A stretch of DNA of 64,000 nucleotides from Sphingomonas sp. UNC305MFCol5.2 (GCF_000712135.1 NZ_JOOE01000004.1:188501-252500); one strand, 5' to 3'; counted from the first letter of the stretch, positions 35,476-45,265 are shown. The notes: generated by a model not told the origin, from the letters alone. Numbers and translations are program-made.

Positions 35476-35618
35476 GATTCGAGCATTTTCCAATGATTTT
35501 AGAACATTTCTATCGCTTTAGCTTCGAAATGGGCATGGCGGCTGCGCATATCCCCCGCGATATTCGCTTGTGCCGGATGGCTGGAAATGCGCAGATTTTG
35601 GGGGTAGGGAGCAGGCCC

Positions 35619-36863
35619 ATGCACACGAAGGACAGCCCTGCGCCCGCCATCGACTATTCGCGGGTCTTCAATCAGGCGATCGATCGCCTGCATGCCGAGG
35701 GCCGCTACCGCGTGTTCATCGACGTTCTGCGCAACAAGGGCGCCTATCCCAATGCGCGCTGCTTCGCGGGGCATAATGGACCCAAGCCGATCGTCGTGTG
35801 GTGCTCGAACGACTATCTGGCGATGGGCCAGCACCCCAAGGTGATCGCCGCGATGGAGGAAGCCCTTCACGACGTCGGCGCCGGATCGGGCGGCACGCGC
35901 AACATCGGCGGCAACACCCATTACCATATCGAGCTCGAGCATGAACTGGCCGACCTGCACGGCAAGGAAGGCGCACTGCTGTTCACTTCGGGCTATGTCT
36001 CGAACGAAGCGACGCTCTCGACGCTCGCCAGGCTGATGCCCGGCTGCATCGTCTATTCGGACGAATTGAACCACGCGTCCATGATCGCGGGCATCCGCAA
36101 TTCGGGCTGCGAGAAGCGCGTGTTCCGCCACAACGATCTCGCGCATCTCGAGGAATTGCTCGCCGCCGATGATCCCGGCGCGCCCAAGCTGATCGCGTTC
36201 GAGAGCGTCTATTCGATGGACGCCGATATCGCGCCCATCGCCGCGATCTGCGACCTTGCCGACAAATATAACGCGCTGACCTATCTCGACGAAGTCCATG
36301 CCGTGGGCATGTACGGCGCGCGGGGCGGCGGCATCTCCGAGCGCGACGGCGTGGCGGAGCGGATCACGATCATCGAGGGGACGCTGGGCAAGGCGTTCGG
36401 CGTAATGGGCGGGTATATCGCCGCCGATCAGGTGATCATCGACGTGATCCGCAGCTATGCGCCGGGCTTCATCTTCACGACATCGCTGTCGCCGGTACTG
36501 GTCGCGGGGGCGCTGGCGAGCGTGAAGCACCTCAAGGCATCCACCACCGAACGTGAGGGGCAGCAGGAAGCAGCCGCGAAGCTCAAGGCGCTGATGACCG
36601 AGGCCGGGCTGCCGGTACTCCCCTCGACCACGCATATCGTGCCGCTGATGGTCGGCGATCCGGTCAAGGCCAAGAAGATCAGCGACGTGCTGCTCGCCGA
36701 GTATGGCGTCTACGTCCAGCCGATCAATTATCCGACGGTGCCGCGCGGCACCGAGCGGCTGCGCTTCACCCCCGGCCCCGCGCACGACGAGGCGATGATG
36801 CGCGAGCTCACGCAAGCGCTGGTCGAGATATGGGGCCGGCTGGAGCTCCGGCTGGCAGCCTGA
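35619..36863 (+). CDS. hemA: 5-aminolevulinate synthase (ALAS)
   Basis: A 414-residue PLP enzyme of the alpha-oxoamine synthase family that condenses succinyl-CoA with glycine to 5-aminolevulinate, the first step of heme synthesis by the Shemin route used in alphaproteobacteria. Evidence: [31 protein letters not shown], the cofactor Asp in [13 protein letters not shown], and the PLP lysine in [15 protein letters not shown] near residue 250. The ATG with GGAG 8 bases upstream is preferred over an upstream ATG that adds 42 unconserved residues. An FNR-like box precedes it. Confidence 0.96.
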   Translation: MHTKDSPAPAIDYSRVFNQAIDRLHAEGRYRVFIDVLRNKGAYPNARCFAGHNGPKPIVVWCSNDYLAMGQHPKVIAAMEEALHDVGAGSGGTRNIGGNTHYHIELEHELADLHGKEGALLFTSGYVSNEATLSTLARLMPGCIVYSDELNHASMIAGIRNSGCEKRVFRHNDLAHLEELLAADDPGAPKLIAFESVYSMDADIAPIAAICDLADKYNALTYLDEVHAVGMYGARGGGISERDGVAERITIIEGTLGKAFGVMGGYIAADQVIIDVIRSYAPGFIFTTSLSPVLVAGALASVKHLKASTTEREGQQEAAAKLKALMTEAGLPVLPSTTHIVPLMVGDPVKAKKISDVLLAEYGVYVQPINYPTVPRGTERLRFTPGPAHDEAMMRELTQALVEIWGRLELRLAA

Positions 36864-36867
36864 CACC

Positions 36868-37473
36868 TTGGCTGCGCATCCGCCCGGCCCCGAACTCACC
36901 CACGACCTCTACCTCCATATCCGCGTGATCATCAGCATCGTGCTGGGGATCGCGATCACGCGCGTGCTTTCGGGGCTGGCGAAGTTCGTCCAGCATCCGG
37001 GCAAGCTCAAGGTCTATCCGGTTCACCTGCTGTGGGCGCTGATCGTCCTGATCTCGTCGATCCATTTCTGGTGGTGGGAGTTCGGCCTGGCTGCGATCAC
37101 CAGCTGGCGATTCGAATTGTTCCTGTTCGTCCTGTTCTACGCCTTCCTGTTCGCGCTGATGGCGAACATCCTGTTTCCCGACGAACTCGAGGAATATGCG
37201 GGCTATCAGGATTATTTCCAGTCGCGGCGGGGCTGGTTCTTCGGCCTGCTGATCGTGTCGATGCTCACCGACTGGTTCGACAGCGCGATCAAAGGGCATG
37301 CCTATCTGGCGAGCTTCGGCATCGAATATCCCGTGCGGATCGTGGCGACCATCGCGCTGGCGCTGACGGCGATGCGCACCCGCAACGCCCGCTTCCACCT
37401 TGTCTTCGCGCTGGCCTACCTCGTTTATTATGTCTCGTGGATCATTCGCGTCTATGATCCGGGGCGCGGCTAG
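36868..37473 (+). CDS. Integral membrane protein of unknown function
   Basis: A 201-residue protein with about five or six hydrophobic segments (for example VIISIVLGIAITRVLSGL, LLWALIVLISSIHFWWWEF, ELFLFVLFYAFLFALMANILF and a C-terminal LAYLVYYVSWII). I recognise no named family, though similar short proteins occur in sphingomonads. The TTG start lies 4 bases after the hemA stop, suggesting cotranscription; there is no clear ribosome site. Convergent overlap of 4 bases with btaB. Confidence 0.75.
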   Translation: MAAHPPGPELTHDLYLHIRVIISIVLGIAITRVLSGLAKFVQHPGKLKVYPVHLLWALIVLISSIHFWWWEFGLAAITSWRFELFLFVLFYAFLFALMANILFPDELEEYAGYQDYFQSRRGWFFGLLIVSMLTDWFDSAIKGHAYLASFGIEYPVRIVATIALALTAMRTRNARFHLVFALAYLVYYVSWIIRVYDPGRG

Positions 37474-38126
37474 GGCCGGCCGAGCACGGCGCTCCACGCA
37501 TAGCCGCGATATAGAGGGGTGAATTGGAGGGTGAGCCCGCGCGCCTCGGCCACGCGCCTGAGCACGGCAGGCAATTCGCGGCGCGGATAGACGTGGAAGT
37601 CGTTGAGCGACTTGAAGTGGAGCCGCTTCACCAGGGCGGGCAGCCGCTCATATTGGCCAAAGTCTACGATGTGGAGCCCGCCGCCCGGCGCGAGGCTCGC
37701 CGCGCTCCGCTCGATCGCTTCCTGCCAGGGCGGGATCATCGACAGCGTGTAGCTCATGAAGATCCGGTCGACCTTCTCCATCCCGAACAGTCGCTCGGTA
37801 TCGAAATTGCCGGCGTCGCCCTGCGCGAGCGTTATCCGATCGGACAGGCCGGTGCGCGCGACCGACTTGCGGGCGGTCTCGAGCATCGCCTCGCTGATAT
37901 CGAAGCCGTGGAAGCGTGCGTCGGGCCAGGTCTTCGCCGCGACGATGAGATTGCGCGCGGTGCCGCAGCCGACTTCGACCACCGTTCCGCCCGGCGACGG
38001 CGCGAGACTGCGGATCAGCTGGTCGCGTCCCAACAGGTAGAATTTGCGCGTGAGGTCGTAGAAGTGGCGATGGAGCGAATAGACATCATCCATCAGCGCC
38101 TTTTGTTCGCTTGCCACCGCGGTCAT
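37470..38126 (-). CDS. btaB: Diacylglyceryl-homoserine N-methyltransferase BtaB
   Basis: A 218-residue class I methyltransferase. Motif I is GGTVVEVGCGTARNLI, then GFDISEAMLETAR, and LHIVDFGQYERLP late in the domain. The N-terminal DVYSLHRHFYDLTRKFYLLGRDQLI is typical of BtaB/PmtA-like phospholipid methyltransferases. BtaB adds three methyl groups to diacylglyceryl-homoserine, giving the betaine lipid DGTS. Its start overlaps the btaA stop (ATGA). DGTS synthesis replaces phospholipids under phosphate limitation in other alphaproteobacteria. Confidence 0.88.
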   Translation of the reverse strand: MTAVASEQKALMDDVYSLHRHFYDLTRKFYLLGRDQLIRSLAPSPGGTVVEVGCGTARNLIVAAKTWPDARFHGFDISEAMLETARKSVARTGLSDRITLAQGDAGNFDTERLFGMEKVDRIFMSYTLSMIPPWQEAIERSAASLAPGGGLHIVDFGQYERLPALVKRLHFKSLNDFHVYPRRELPAVLRRVAEARGLTLQFTPLYRGYAWSAVLGRP

Positions 38127-39367
38127 GCGTGCGGCTTCAGCGTCCAGAGGTGCGTCGCGCCATAGACCGACGAGCGATCGCGCCGCGTCCAGTCGTCGCG
38201 CTTGGCGGCATCGGCATATTCCCACTGGTCGAGGATCGTCGCGGGAACATGGCCGGCGACCACGTCGGGCGCCGCCGCAGTGCGATAGAGCACGCGCGCG
38301 CCGGGTTTGGCGGTGCGCGTGATCTCGCTCCAGATCCGGGTGAGCTGCGCGTCGGTCATCCAGTCCTGTGCGTCGAGCAATATGTAGCGGTCGAGCGACT
38401 GCGCCGGCATGTTTTCCAGATAGTCGGCATAGTTGGTGTGCCGGATCTCGACGCGATCGGCGCGCGCACGGACCGCGTCATAGTGCGCCTTCTGCAGATA
38501 GGGCGGCAGCGGCGCGTCTTCATGCTTGCCATAGCCGCGGCCGAACGCCTGCCAGGCGTAGAAATTATCCTTGATGTCGAAATCGCAGGCGAGCTTGCGC
38601 AGCCGGCTCTTGAGCGCACCGGTGATGCCCTGCGCGTCGTCGACCTTGAGCAGGTCGTACTGTGCGGGCGGGATGCCGAAGCCGAACAAAGCGGCGGGCT
38701 GATCGACCAGCCAGCGCAGAAACTTCTTCTCGAAGAAAGGGGCGTAGCGCGTCTCGAAGATCGCGCGCTGCTCCTCGATCGTCTGCGCCTTCAGAATCTC
38801 GCGCGGGTCGATCCGGTAGAGCCGCCCGAGGAAATGGACGAAGCCGATCAGATTGCCGAGCAGCCCGCGGCGATAAAAGCCCGTGGCAAAGCCCGAGATC
38901 CGGCGGCGGCCGCTCAGGTCACGGCCTTCCCAATAAGCGCGGGTCGTTTCATCGAGATGCGGGCGCAAATGGCGTTCGTACAGCGCAATATTCTCGGTGC
39001 GATCGGCATCGGCGAAGAACGCGCGGAAGCTGGCGTAGTCGGGAAGATGCAGCGCCGCCGCCTGCTTAAGCTTGTTGAGCGCGATGTGCGCGGGATTGAG
39101 ATCGACCGCGGTGATTCGCTTCGGATCGGCGGTCAAATAGGAGAAGGCGTTGCAGCCGCCCGACGCGATCGTCACGACATGGCTGTCGGGAGTGATCTCC
39201 AGCGCCTCCATGTCGACAACCGGATCTTCCCAGATCTGGGCGTAGACGAGGCCGCGAAAGGCGAAAGTGAAGGCGCGTTCGAGCAGGCCCTCCTTGCTCA
39301 GATGCTCGTGGCGATGCACCGCACCGCGTACGGCGCCGTTCTTCGGCGTCTTGGCAAGAGTTCCCAT
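38123..39367 (-). CDS. btaA: S-adenosylmethionine:diacylglycerol 3-amino-3-carboxypropyltransferase BtaA
   Basis: A 414-residue protein of the DUF3419/BtaA family. It moves the aminocarboxypropyl group of SAM to diacylglycerol, the first committed step to betaine lipid DGTS. The conserved N-terminal region is FRGLVYAQIWEDPVVDMEAL, followed by the SAM-binding VTIASGGCNAFSYL and VDLNPAHIAL. LDAQDWM lies further on. The ATG chosen has GGAG 8 bases upstream; longer frames give an Arg/Pro-rich tail not found in the family. It forms a coupled operon with btaB. I could not identify a convincing PHO box upstream. Confidence 0.92.
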   Translation of the reverse strand: MGTLAKTPKNGAVRGAVHRHEHLSKEGLLERAFTFAFRGLVYAQIWEDPVVDMEALEITPDSHVVTIASGGCNAFSYLTADPKRITAVDLNPAHIALNKLKQAAALHLPDYASFRAFFADADRTENIALYERHLRPHLDETTRAYWEGRDLSGRRRISGFATGFYRRGLLGNLIGFVHFLGRLYRIDPREILKAQTIEEQRAIFETRYAPFFEKKFLRWLVDQPAALFGFGIPPAQYDLLKVDDAQGITGALKSRLRKLACDFDIKDNFYAWQAFGRGYGKHEDAPLPPYLQKAHYDAVRARADRVEIRHTNYADYLENMPAQSLDRYILLDAQDWMTDAQLTRIWSEITRTAKPGARVLYRTAAAPDVVAGHVPATILDQWEYADAAKRDDWTRRDRSSVYGATHLWTLKPHA

Positions 39368-39554
39368 GGCCGGACTCCAGATGTGCGCTGCCCGGACCGC
39401 CGGGCGAGGTCGCGCCCTGCTAGCCGGGACATGTGACATCCGCCGGTCAGTCAGGTCACCGTTTCGTGACGCCCTCGCCCGGTGCCTGGGTCGCGGCCGC
39501 GGTCGAAGGCCGTGCGCGGCGGCACCGGCTCCGCCCGCCGCCGCGTACGAGCGC

Positions 39555-39824
39555 CTAGCGGGTTGTGTTGTCGATCGCGTTGCCAGTGTCGCGGGCGCCT
39601 TTTGCAACCGTGTCGCCGACATCGTCCGCGGTGTTCTCGATGGCGCGACCTGCGCGGTCGGCACCGTTCTCGATCATGTCGCCGGTCCTGGCGGCGGCGT
39701 TCTCCAGGCTGTCGCCGGTATTCTCGACGGCGCTGGTCAGATTATCTTGTGTGCCTTCTGAGCATGCACCTAGGGCCAGGCCAAAAGCGAGCGCGGGCGC
39801 AAAAACGAGAATTGATTTACGCAT
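39555..39824 (-). CDS. Small lipoprotein with repeated Asn/Asp-rich helix
   Basis: An 89-residue protein. The signal peptide ends in LGAC, a lipobox. The mature part is an imperfect 11-residue repeat around ENTGDSLENAA, RTGDMIENGA, RAGRAIENTA, DVGDTVAKGA and DTGNAIDNTT, as expected for an extended amphipathic helix in the periplasm. Such proteins resemble LEA-like or YtxH-type envelope proteins; no function is known. GGAG 6 bases upstream fixes the start. Divergent from rpiB. Confidence 0.78.
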   Translation of the reverse strand: MRKSILVFAPALAFGLALGACSEGTQDNLTSAVENTGDSLENAAARTGDMIENGADRAGRAIENTADDVGDTVAKGARDTGNAIDNTTR

Positions 39825-39886
39825 TTCGGTCTCCAGGGGTTGTCTCAGTCTAGCCAGCACAGGTCCGAGGGCGTAGGGAGCGCGGC

Positions 39887-40339
39887 ATGCCGCGCCGTAT
39901 CGCCATCGCCTCGGATCATGCCGCCTTCGTCATGAAATCGGAACTCGCCATATGGTTGCGTGACGAGGGGCACGAAGTGCTCGATCTCGGCCCCGCCAAC
40001 ACCGACAGCGTCGATTATCCCGATTACGGCTATGCACTCGCCCGCGCGATCGAGCAGGGTGAGGCGGAGGCCGGCGTGGCGTTGTGCGGATCGGGGATCG
40101 GTATCTCGATCGCCGTCAATCGCAATCCCGCCGCGCGTTGCGCACTGGTTTCAGAGCCGCTCTCGGCGAGCCTTGCGCGCCAGCATAACGATGCCAATGT
40201 CGTGGCCCTGGGCGCGCGGCTGATCGGCCTCGAAATGGCGAAGGCTTGCGTCTCCGCCTTCCTCGAAACCGAATTCCTCGGCGATCGCCACCAGCGCCGC
40301 GTCGATAAACTCAGCGCACCGACAAGGAGCCCAGTATGA
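39887..40339 (+). CDS. rpiB: Ribose 5-phosphate isomerase B
   Basis: A 150-residue LacAB/RpiB enzyme interconverting ribose 5-phosphate and ribulose 5-phosphate. [14 protein letters not shown] at the start, and the catalytic Cys in [17 protein letters not shown] near residue 68, are diagnostic. The C-terminal half has [15 protein letters not shown]. Its stop overlaps the glyA start (ATGA), and the rpiB-glyA-nrdR order is widely conserved in alphaproteobacteria. Confidence 0.96.
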   Translation: MPRRIAIASDHAAFVMKSELAIWLRDEGHEVLDLGPANTDSVDYPDYGYALARAIEQGEAEAGVALCGSGIGISIAVNRNPAARCALVSEPLSASLARQHNDANVVALGARLIGLEMAKACVSAFLETEFLGDRHQRRVDKLSAPTRSPV

Positions 40340-41646
40340 GTACCAACCCCCAGACGGCAGGGCTCCAGCCCGACGGCTTCTTCACCAAGGGCCTTTCCGA
40401 AGCCGATCCGGCGATCTTCGCCGGCGTCCGCCACGAACTCGATCGCGAGCAGCACCAGATCGAGTTGATCGCCAGCGAGAACATCGTCTCGAAGGCGGTG
40501 CTCGAGGCGCAGGGTTCGGTGTTCACCAACAAGTACGCGGAGGGTTATCCCGGCAAGCGTTACTATCAGGGCTGCCATCCTTCGGACGAAGTCGAGCAGC
40601 TGGCGATCGACCGCGCCAGGCAATTGTTCGGTTGCGATTTCGCCAACGTCCAGCCGCATTCGGGCGCGCAGGCCAACGGCGCGGTGATGCTGGCGCTTAC
40701 CAAGCCGGGCGATACGATCATGGGGCTCAGCCTCGATTCGGGCGGGCACCTCACCCATGGCGCGCGTGCGGCGATGAGCGGCAAGTGGTTCAACGCGATC
40801 CAGTACGGCGTGCATCCCGATACGCATTTGATCGATTTCGACGAGGTCGAGGCCAAGGCCAAGGAGCACAAGCCGAAGCTGATCATCGCGGGCGGCTCGG
40901 CCTATCCGCGGATCATCGATTTCGCCCGCTTCCGCGCAATCGCCGACGAAGTCGGCGCGATCTTCATGGTCGACATGGCGCACTTCGCGGGCCTGGTCGC
41001 CGGCGGCGTCCACCCCACCCCGTTCGGCCACGCCCATGTCGTGACGACAACCACGCACAAGACGTTGCGCGGTCCGCGTGGCGGCGCGGTGTTCACCAAT
41101 GACGAGGCGATCGCCAAGAAGATCAACTCGGCGGTGTTTCCCGGGCTCCAGGGCGGCCCGCTGATGCACGTGATCGCAGCCAAGGCAGTCGCGTTCGGCG
41201 AGGCGCTGCGTCCCGACTTCAAGAGCTATGCCGCGGCGATCGTCGAGAATGCCAAGGTGCTGGCGGCGACGCTCAACGAGCGCGGCGCCAACCTCGTCTC
41301 GGGCGGCACCGACACGCATCTTGCTCTGGTCGACCTCACACCGCTGGGCGTGACCGGCAAGGACGCCGACGAGGCACTCGAGCGCGCCGCGATCACCTGC
41401 AACAAGAACGGCATTCCCAACGATCCGCTGCCCCCGGTCAAGACCAGCGGCATCCGCGTCGGCTCGCCCGCCGGCACCACGCGCGGCTTCGGCCCGGCCG
41501 AGTTCCGCGAGATCGGCAACATGGTCGCCGATGTGCTCGAAGGGCTGCGCAAGAATGGCGAGCAGGGCGATGCGCAGATCGAAGCGAATGTCCGCGAGCG
41601 CGTCCGCGCTTTGTGCGAGCGCTTCCCCATCTATCCGGAGCTGTAA
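40336..41646 (+). CDS. glyA: Serine hydroxymethyltransferase
   Basis: A 436-residue PLP enzyme converting serine and THF to glycine and methylene-THF, the main source of one-carbon units used by FolD at the start of the window. Motifs: [10 protein letters not shown] near residue 40, [29 protein letters not shown], and the PLP lysine in [15 protein letters not shown] near residue 240. The length is normal. It overlaps the rpiB stop (ATGA), and the nrdR TTG follows directly. Confidence 0.98.
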   Translation: MSTNPQTAGLQPDGFFTKGLSEADPAIFAGVRHELDREQHQIELIASENIVSKAVLEAQGSVFTNKYAEGYPGKRYYQGCHPSDEVEQLAIDRARQLFGCDFANVQPHSGAQANGAVMLALTKPGDTIMGLSLDSGGHLTHGARAAMSGKWFNAIQYGVHPDTHLIDFDEVEAKAKEHKPKLIIAGGSAYPRIIDFARFRAIADEVGAIFMVDMAHFAGLVAGGVHPTPFGHAHVVTTTTHKTLRGPRGGAVFTNDEAIAKKINSAVFPGLQGGPLMHVIAAKAVAFGEALRPDFKSYAAAIVENAKVLAATLNERGANLVSGGTDTHLALVDLTPLGVTGKDADEALERAAITCNKNGIPNDPLPPVKTSGIRVGSPAGTTRGFGPAEFREIGNMVADVLEGLRKNGEQGDAQIEANVRERVRALCERFPIYPEL

Positions 41647-42108
41647 TTGCGCTGCCCGTTCTGCGGAAATGAAGACAGCCAGGTGAAGGACAGCCGCCCC
41701 ACCGAAGACGGGGCGGCGATCCGGCGGCGGCGGCAGTGCGAGGCATGCGCCGCGCGTTTCACTACGTTCGAACGCATCCAGCTGCGCGACCTGACGGTGG
41801 TGAAGAACCAGGACCGCCGTGAGCCGTTCGAGCGCGACAAGCTCATCCGCTCGGTCACGCTCGCCGCGCGCAAGCGTCCCGTCACCTCGGCGCAGATCGA
41901 GCGGCTGGTATCGGGCATCCAGCGCCAGCTCGAGACGCAGGGCGACAGCGAGATTCCCTCGCAGCGGATCGGCGAGATGGTGATGGACGGGCTGAAGGGC
42001 CTGGATTCAGTCGCCTATATCCGCTTTGCCAGCGTCTATAAGGACTTCCGCGAGGCGAAGGACTTCGAGGAATTCGCCGGCAATGTCAGCGAGGTGGGGA
42101 AGGGGTGA
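41647..42108 (+). CDS. nrdR: Transcriptional repressor NrdR
   Basis: A 153-residue protein that represses ribonucleotide reductase genes according to the bound ATP/dATP. The N-terminal zinc ribbon is [15 protein letters not shown] and [13 protein letters not shown]; the ATP-cone follows with [16 protein letters not shown]. The start is TTG, immediately after the glyA stop, giving MRCPFCG as in nearly all homologs. The targets (nrd genes) are not in the window. It overlaps trmJ by GTGA. Confidence 0.97.
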   Translation: MRCPFCGNEDSQVKDSRPTEDGAAIRRRRQCEACAARFTTFERIQLRDLTVVKNQDRREPFERDKLIRSVTLAARKRPVTSAQIERLVSGIQRQLETQGDSEIPSQRIGEMVMDGLKGLDSVAYIRFASVYKDFREAKDFEEFAGNVSEVGKG

Positions 42109-42824
42109 ACCCCGTCATCGTCCTCGTGCGCCCGCAATTGGGCGAGAATATCGGCAAGGCGGCACGCGCGATGCTCAATTTCGGGCTGACCGAGATGCGC
42201 CTAGTGGCGCCGCGGGACGGCTGGCCCAATCCGTCGGCGGGTCCGGCAGCCAGCGGCGCCGACATCGTCCTCGAAAAGGCTCAGGTGTTCGGCAGCGTCG
42301 CCGAAGCGGTGGCCGATTGCGGCCAGGTTTATGCCACCACGGTGCGCAAGCGCGGGGTCACCAAGCCGGTGGTCACGCCCGAAGCGGCGGCACGCGCGAT
42401 CCGTTCGGCCGCCGGGCGTTCGGCGATCCTGTTCGGGCCCGAGCGTTCGGGACTGGAAACCGACGATATCGCGCTCGCGCGGACGATCATCACCGTGCCG
42501 ATCAACCCCGAATTCGGCTCGTTGAACCTCGCCCAGGCGGTGATCCTCGTCGCTTATGAATGGTCTAAGGGGGCTAGCCTCGCCAGCCCGCCCGCCACCG
42601 ATATCGATCCGCCGGCGCCGCAGGACGAGCTGGAAGGGATGATCGGCCAGCTCGACGCCATGCTCGAGGGATCGGGCTATTACTTCCCGCCTGCTCGCGT
42701 GCCCACCACGCGACGGACGCTTCGCACGCTGCTGACCAAGCCGGGCTGGACCTCGCAGGAAGTCCGCACGATGCGCGGCGTGCTGTCGGCGCTCGCCGGG
42801 CGCAAGCTGTATCGCGACCGATGA
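42105..42824 (+). CDS. trmJ: tRNA (cytidine/uridine-2'-O-)-methyltransferase TrmJ
   Basis: A 239-residue SPOUT-class RNA methyltransferase that methylates the ribose of position 32 in tRNAs. The N-terminal [23 protein letters not shown], the mid-region [18 protein letters not shown] and the knot segment [13 protein letters not shown] are the three SpoU/TrmH-family motifs. The C-terminal 70 residues resemble the TrmJ extension. The GTG start overlaps the nrdR stop (GTGA). It is the last gene of the operon. Confidence 0.92.
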   Translation: MNPVIVLVRPQLGENIGKAARAMLNFGLTEMRLVAPRDGWPNPSAGPAASGADIVLEKAQVFGSVAEAVADCGQVYATTVRKRGVTKPVVTPEAAARAIRSAAGRSAILFGPERSGLETDDIALARTIITVPINPEFGSLNLAQAVILVAYEWSKGASLASPPATDIDPPAPQDELEGMIGQLDAMLEGSGYYFPPARVPTTRRTLRTLLTKPGWTSQEVRTMRGVLSALAGRKLYRDR

Positions 42825-42907
42825 GCCCTCCGGCTTTGCAGGATCGCGTCTGCGCGTCTAGAAGTTGCGCATGCGCCGACTCTGAGGTGCTTCCGGAGAG
42901 TTATTGA

Positions 42908-43132
42908 ATGTTCACGAGCTTTTTCGCGCTGACCTTCGCCGCCGCGCTTCAGAATGCCCCTGCGCCGGAAGCCGCCAAGCCGGCCGCAGAGAAGAAGATC
43001 TGCAAGTCGGTGCCTGCAGTCAACTCACGGCTCGGCCACAAGCGCGTCTGCATGACCGCATCGCAGGCGAAGCTCGAAGAGGAGCGCGCCCGCGGCGAAG
43101 CCGAGCGCGCTACCCCTCCCGCCGGGCTCTGA
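42908..43132 (+). CDS. Small secreted protein (74 aa)
   Basis: A 74-residue protein with a short signal-like N-terminus (TSFFALTFAAALQ) followed by a Pro/Ala-rich stretch and a segment KKICKSVPAVNSRLGHKRVCMTASQ with two Cys that could form a disulfide. The family pattern CKSxxxxxSRLGxKRVC is common to short sphingomonad and Caulobacter exported proteins of unknown function. GGAGAG lies about 10 bases upstream. It ends 11 bases from the convergent chorismate mutase stop. Confidence 0.8.
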   Translation: MFTSFFALTFAAALQNAPAPEAAKPAAEKKICKSVPAVNSRLGHKRVCMTASQAKLEEERARGEAERATPPAGL

Positions 43133-43143
43133 CTGCCGGCGGC

Positions 43144-43446
43144 TCAGCGCCGATCGAACGCTTCCAACTCGTACGCGATCGACGCTTCGACCAGCTGGTC
43201 CCAGAATTCGCCTACCGGCGCCTCGGGGATACCGGCGGCACGGGCGCTTGCGCGCGCGTTGGCGATGACCTGTGCCTTGCGCGCCTCATCGCGGACATGG
43301 CTGCGTTCGGGCTTGATGCGGGCGGCCGCATCCATGTAACCGAAGCGGCGCGCGAGCAAAGCGACCAGCGCGCGGTCGACCGCGTCGACTCCGGCGCGCA
43401 CCTCGGCCATCGTCGTGCAGGCTTCGGGATCGAGAGTGTCTTGCAT
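43144..43446 (-). CDS. Chorismate mutase (AroQ-alpha type)
   Basis: A 100-residue all-helical protein. TMAEVRAGVDAVDRALVALLARR near residue 12 carries the conserved Arg and the LxxR of helix 1; MDAAARIK gives the Lys, and VRDEARKAQVI the second Arg; VEASIAYEL ends the fold. It converts chorismate to prephenate for Phe/Tyr synthesis; an isochorismate-pyruvate lyase role (PchB-like) is possible but there is no siderophore cluster here. The start MQDTLDPE is preferred to a longer frame. Divergent from rpsD. Confidence 0.87.
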   Translation of the reverse strand: MQDTLDPEACTTMAEVRAGVDAVDRALVALLARRFGYMDAAARIKPERSHVRDEARKAQVIANARASARAAGIPEAPVGEFWDQLVEASIAYELEAFDRR

Positions 43447-43656
43447 GCCCGACCCTTGGCGGGTGCCCACGCGCCTGTCCAGCTTGACTCGCCGGCACAT
43501 GGCGGCTAACCGCGCGCCTTCGCAATGGCCCCGCACCCCGGTGAAGCGGTGGCCCTGCCCTCCCCACAAGGAATCAGCAGGCGGATACCGGGACCAACCC
43601 CGCGTTCCCGACAGGGAGAGCGGATTACGTCATTCTGTGATTGCAAAGGATTAGAT

Positions 43657-44271
43657 ATGTCGAAGCGCTCCAGCGCCAAGCACAAGCTCGACCGCCGGAT
43701 GGGCGAAAACATCTGGGGTCGCCCGAAGAGCCCGGTCAACAAGCGTGAATACGGCCCCGGCCAGCACGGCCAGCGCCGCAAGGGCAAGATGTCGGACTTC
43801 GGCATCCAGCTTCGCGCCAAGCAGAAGCTCAAGGGCTATTACGGCGACATCACCGAGAAGCAGTTCAAGAAGTCGTACGAGGACGCGTCGCGCATGAAGG
43901 GCGATACCGGTCAGAACCTGATCGGCCTGCTCGAGATGCGCCTCGACATGATCGTCTATCGCGCCAAGTTCGCGCCGACGATCTTTGCCGCGCGCCAGCT
44001 GGTTAACCATGGCCATGTCCGCGTCGATGGCGAGAAGTGCAACATCGGTTCGCGCCGCATCAAGCCTGGCCAGGTCGTCTCGCTTTCGTCGAAGGCGCAG
44101 GAAATGGCGCTGGTGATGGAGGCGCAGAGCCTCTCCGAGCGCGACATTCCCGATTATGTCGTTCCGGAAGGCGCGTCGAAGATCACCTTCACGCGCGTGC
44201 CCACGCTCGACGAAGTGCCCTATCCGGTGCGCATGGAGCCGAACCTCGTCGTCGAGTTCTACTCGCGCTGA
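43657..44271 (+). CDS. rpsD: 30S ribosomal protein S4
   Basis: A 204-residue primary rRNA-binding protein of the small subunit. [26 protein letters not shown] and [15 protein letters not shown] at the start, the S4 RNA-binding domain with [16 protein letters not shown], and the C-terminal [18 protein letters not shown] are canonical. AAAGGA lies 7 bases upstream of the ATG. It stands alone here, unlike the enterobacterial alpha operon, as usual for alphaproteobacteria. A strong terminator follows. Confidence 0.99.
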   Translation: MSKRSSAKHKLDRRMGENIWGRPKSPVNKREYGPGQHGQRRKGKMSDFGIQLRAKQKLKGYYGDITEKQFKKSYEDASRMKGDTGQNLIGLLEMRLDMIVYRAKFAPTIFAARQLVNHGHVRVDGEKCNIGSRRIKPGQVVSLSSKAQEMALVMEAQSLSERDIPDYVVPEGASKITFTRVPTLDEVPYPVRMEPNLVVEFYSR

Positions 44272-44298
44272 TCCGGCTTCCCATCTGGGAACGAAGAG

Positions 44299-44325
44299 GG
44301 GCGGTCCTTCGGGGCCGCCCTTTTT
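44299..44325 (+). terminator. Rho-independent terminator of rpsD
   Basis: A 9-pair stem GGGCGGTCC/GGGCCGCCC (one T-G pair) closed by a TTCG tetraloop, followed by TTTTT. It lies 28 bases after the rpsD stop. This is the clearest intrinsic terminator in the window. Confidence 0.92.
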
Positions 44326-44481
44326 CTATGGCGTCAGGGTAATGGCAGATTCGGAGGGTGGCCCTCAGGCCGGACTTGCAGGGGCGAGACCGCGCTGCCA
44401 AACTCGGCTTCGGTCTTATTCGTCAGGATGCCGTATGCGCTTCGTTTCGATTGCCGCCATTTCGGCGACCCGGCAAGCCGC

Positions 44482-44757
44482 ATGAGCGGTCCTCGCCTCT
44501 CCGACTTCGTGGCGGGCACCGTCTATGACGTGCAGGCGGCGGATGCGACCTATCCGCTCACGCTCGACAAGGGGCAGGCACTATCCGATTCAGGGCGTGA
44601 GAACGGATCGTTCCGGCTCGAATTCCTCGGGCCCGTCGATCCGATCCTGCCGCAGGCGACCTATCGTTTCGCCGGCGGAGAAGAGGATCACGACATCTTC
44701 ATCGTGCCCATCGCCCGCGATGCCGGCGGCGTACGGTATGAGGCGATCTTCTACTAG
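44482..44757 (+). CDS. DUF6916-like protein next to collar proteins
   Basis: A 91-residue small beta-rich protein: SDFVAGTVYDVQAA, YPLTLDKGQAL, FRLEFLGPVDPILPQATYRF and HDIFIVPIARD. This pattern matches short proteins (DUF6916 type) that accompany tail-collar proteins in bacterial genomes. The function is unknown. A start at 44428 would add 18 residues (MPYALRFDC...) without a ribosome site. It converges with the GNAT gene with a 4-base overlap. Confidence 0.68.
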   Translation: MSGPRLSDFVAGTVYDVQAADATYPLTLDKGQALSDSGRENGSFRLEFLGPVDPILPQATYRFAGGEEDHDIFIVPIARDAGGVRYEAIFY

Positions 44758-45257
44758 CCTGCGGCGCGCCATTCCCAGAGGTCATAAGCGCCCCGATCGC
44801 CATCCACGATCGTGAATCCGAGCCGCGCATAGAGCGTTCGCGCGGGATTGTTCTTCTCGACATGGATCGTGACGCTCTTGCCCAGCGGGGCGGCCTGGGC
44901 GAACACGTCGCGCACCAATGCCGCGCCGATACCCTGGCGCCGCGCCGCGGGCATCAGCGAGATATCGACGATCCGGATTTCGCCGGGCATGGCGTACAGA
45001 TAGAGCCGCCCGATCGCCGCGCCGCCGCGCTCGACGATCATCGCCTGCATGCCCTGATAATGTTGCTCGTAATGTGCGTGCTGCGCGGCGTGCTGTTGCG
45101 CGAGGAATGCCTGCTTGGTCTCGGCAGGCCAAGGTACCGGCGCCAGCTCCTCGGCGCGCGTCGAGGCATAGAGCGCCGCAGTGAAGGGCAGGTCCGCGTC
45201 CGACATCGGCCGCAGCACAACCTTCAGCGCGGCAACCTCGCGCACCGGCAATGGCAT
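44754..45257 (-). CDS. GNAT family N-acetyltransferase
   Basis: A 167-residue GNAT-fold enzyme. LRPMSDADLPFTAALYAS opens the domain, the acetyl-CoA motif A is IRIVDISLMPAARRQGIGAALV near residue 100, and TIHVEKNNPARTLYARLGF is motif B. It would acetylate an amine, antibiotic or protein amino group; the substrate is not evident. It lies 8 bases downstream of the last of the three collar genes on the same strand, so it is probably part of that operon. Confidence 0.9.
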   Translation of the reverse strand: MPLPVREVAALKVVLRPMSDADLPFTAALYASTRAEELAPVPWPAETKQAFLAQQHAAQHAHYEQHYQGMQAMIVERGGAAIGRLYLYAMPGEIRIVDISLMPAARRQGIGAALVRDVFAQAAPLGKSVTIHVEKNNPARTLYARLGFTIVDGDRGAYDLWEWRAAG

Positions 45258-45265
45258 GGCGGACG

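Noticed and set aside
39368..39554. PHO box upstream of btaA
   Set aside because: GTCAC-like words occur (TGTCAC, GGTCAC), but not as two 7-base repeats with an 11-base period, so I do not call a PhoB site.
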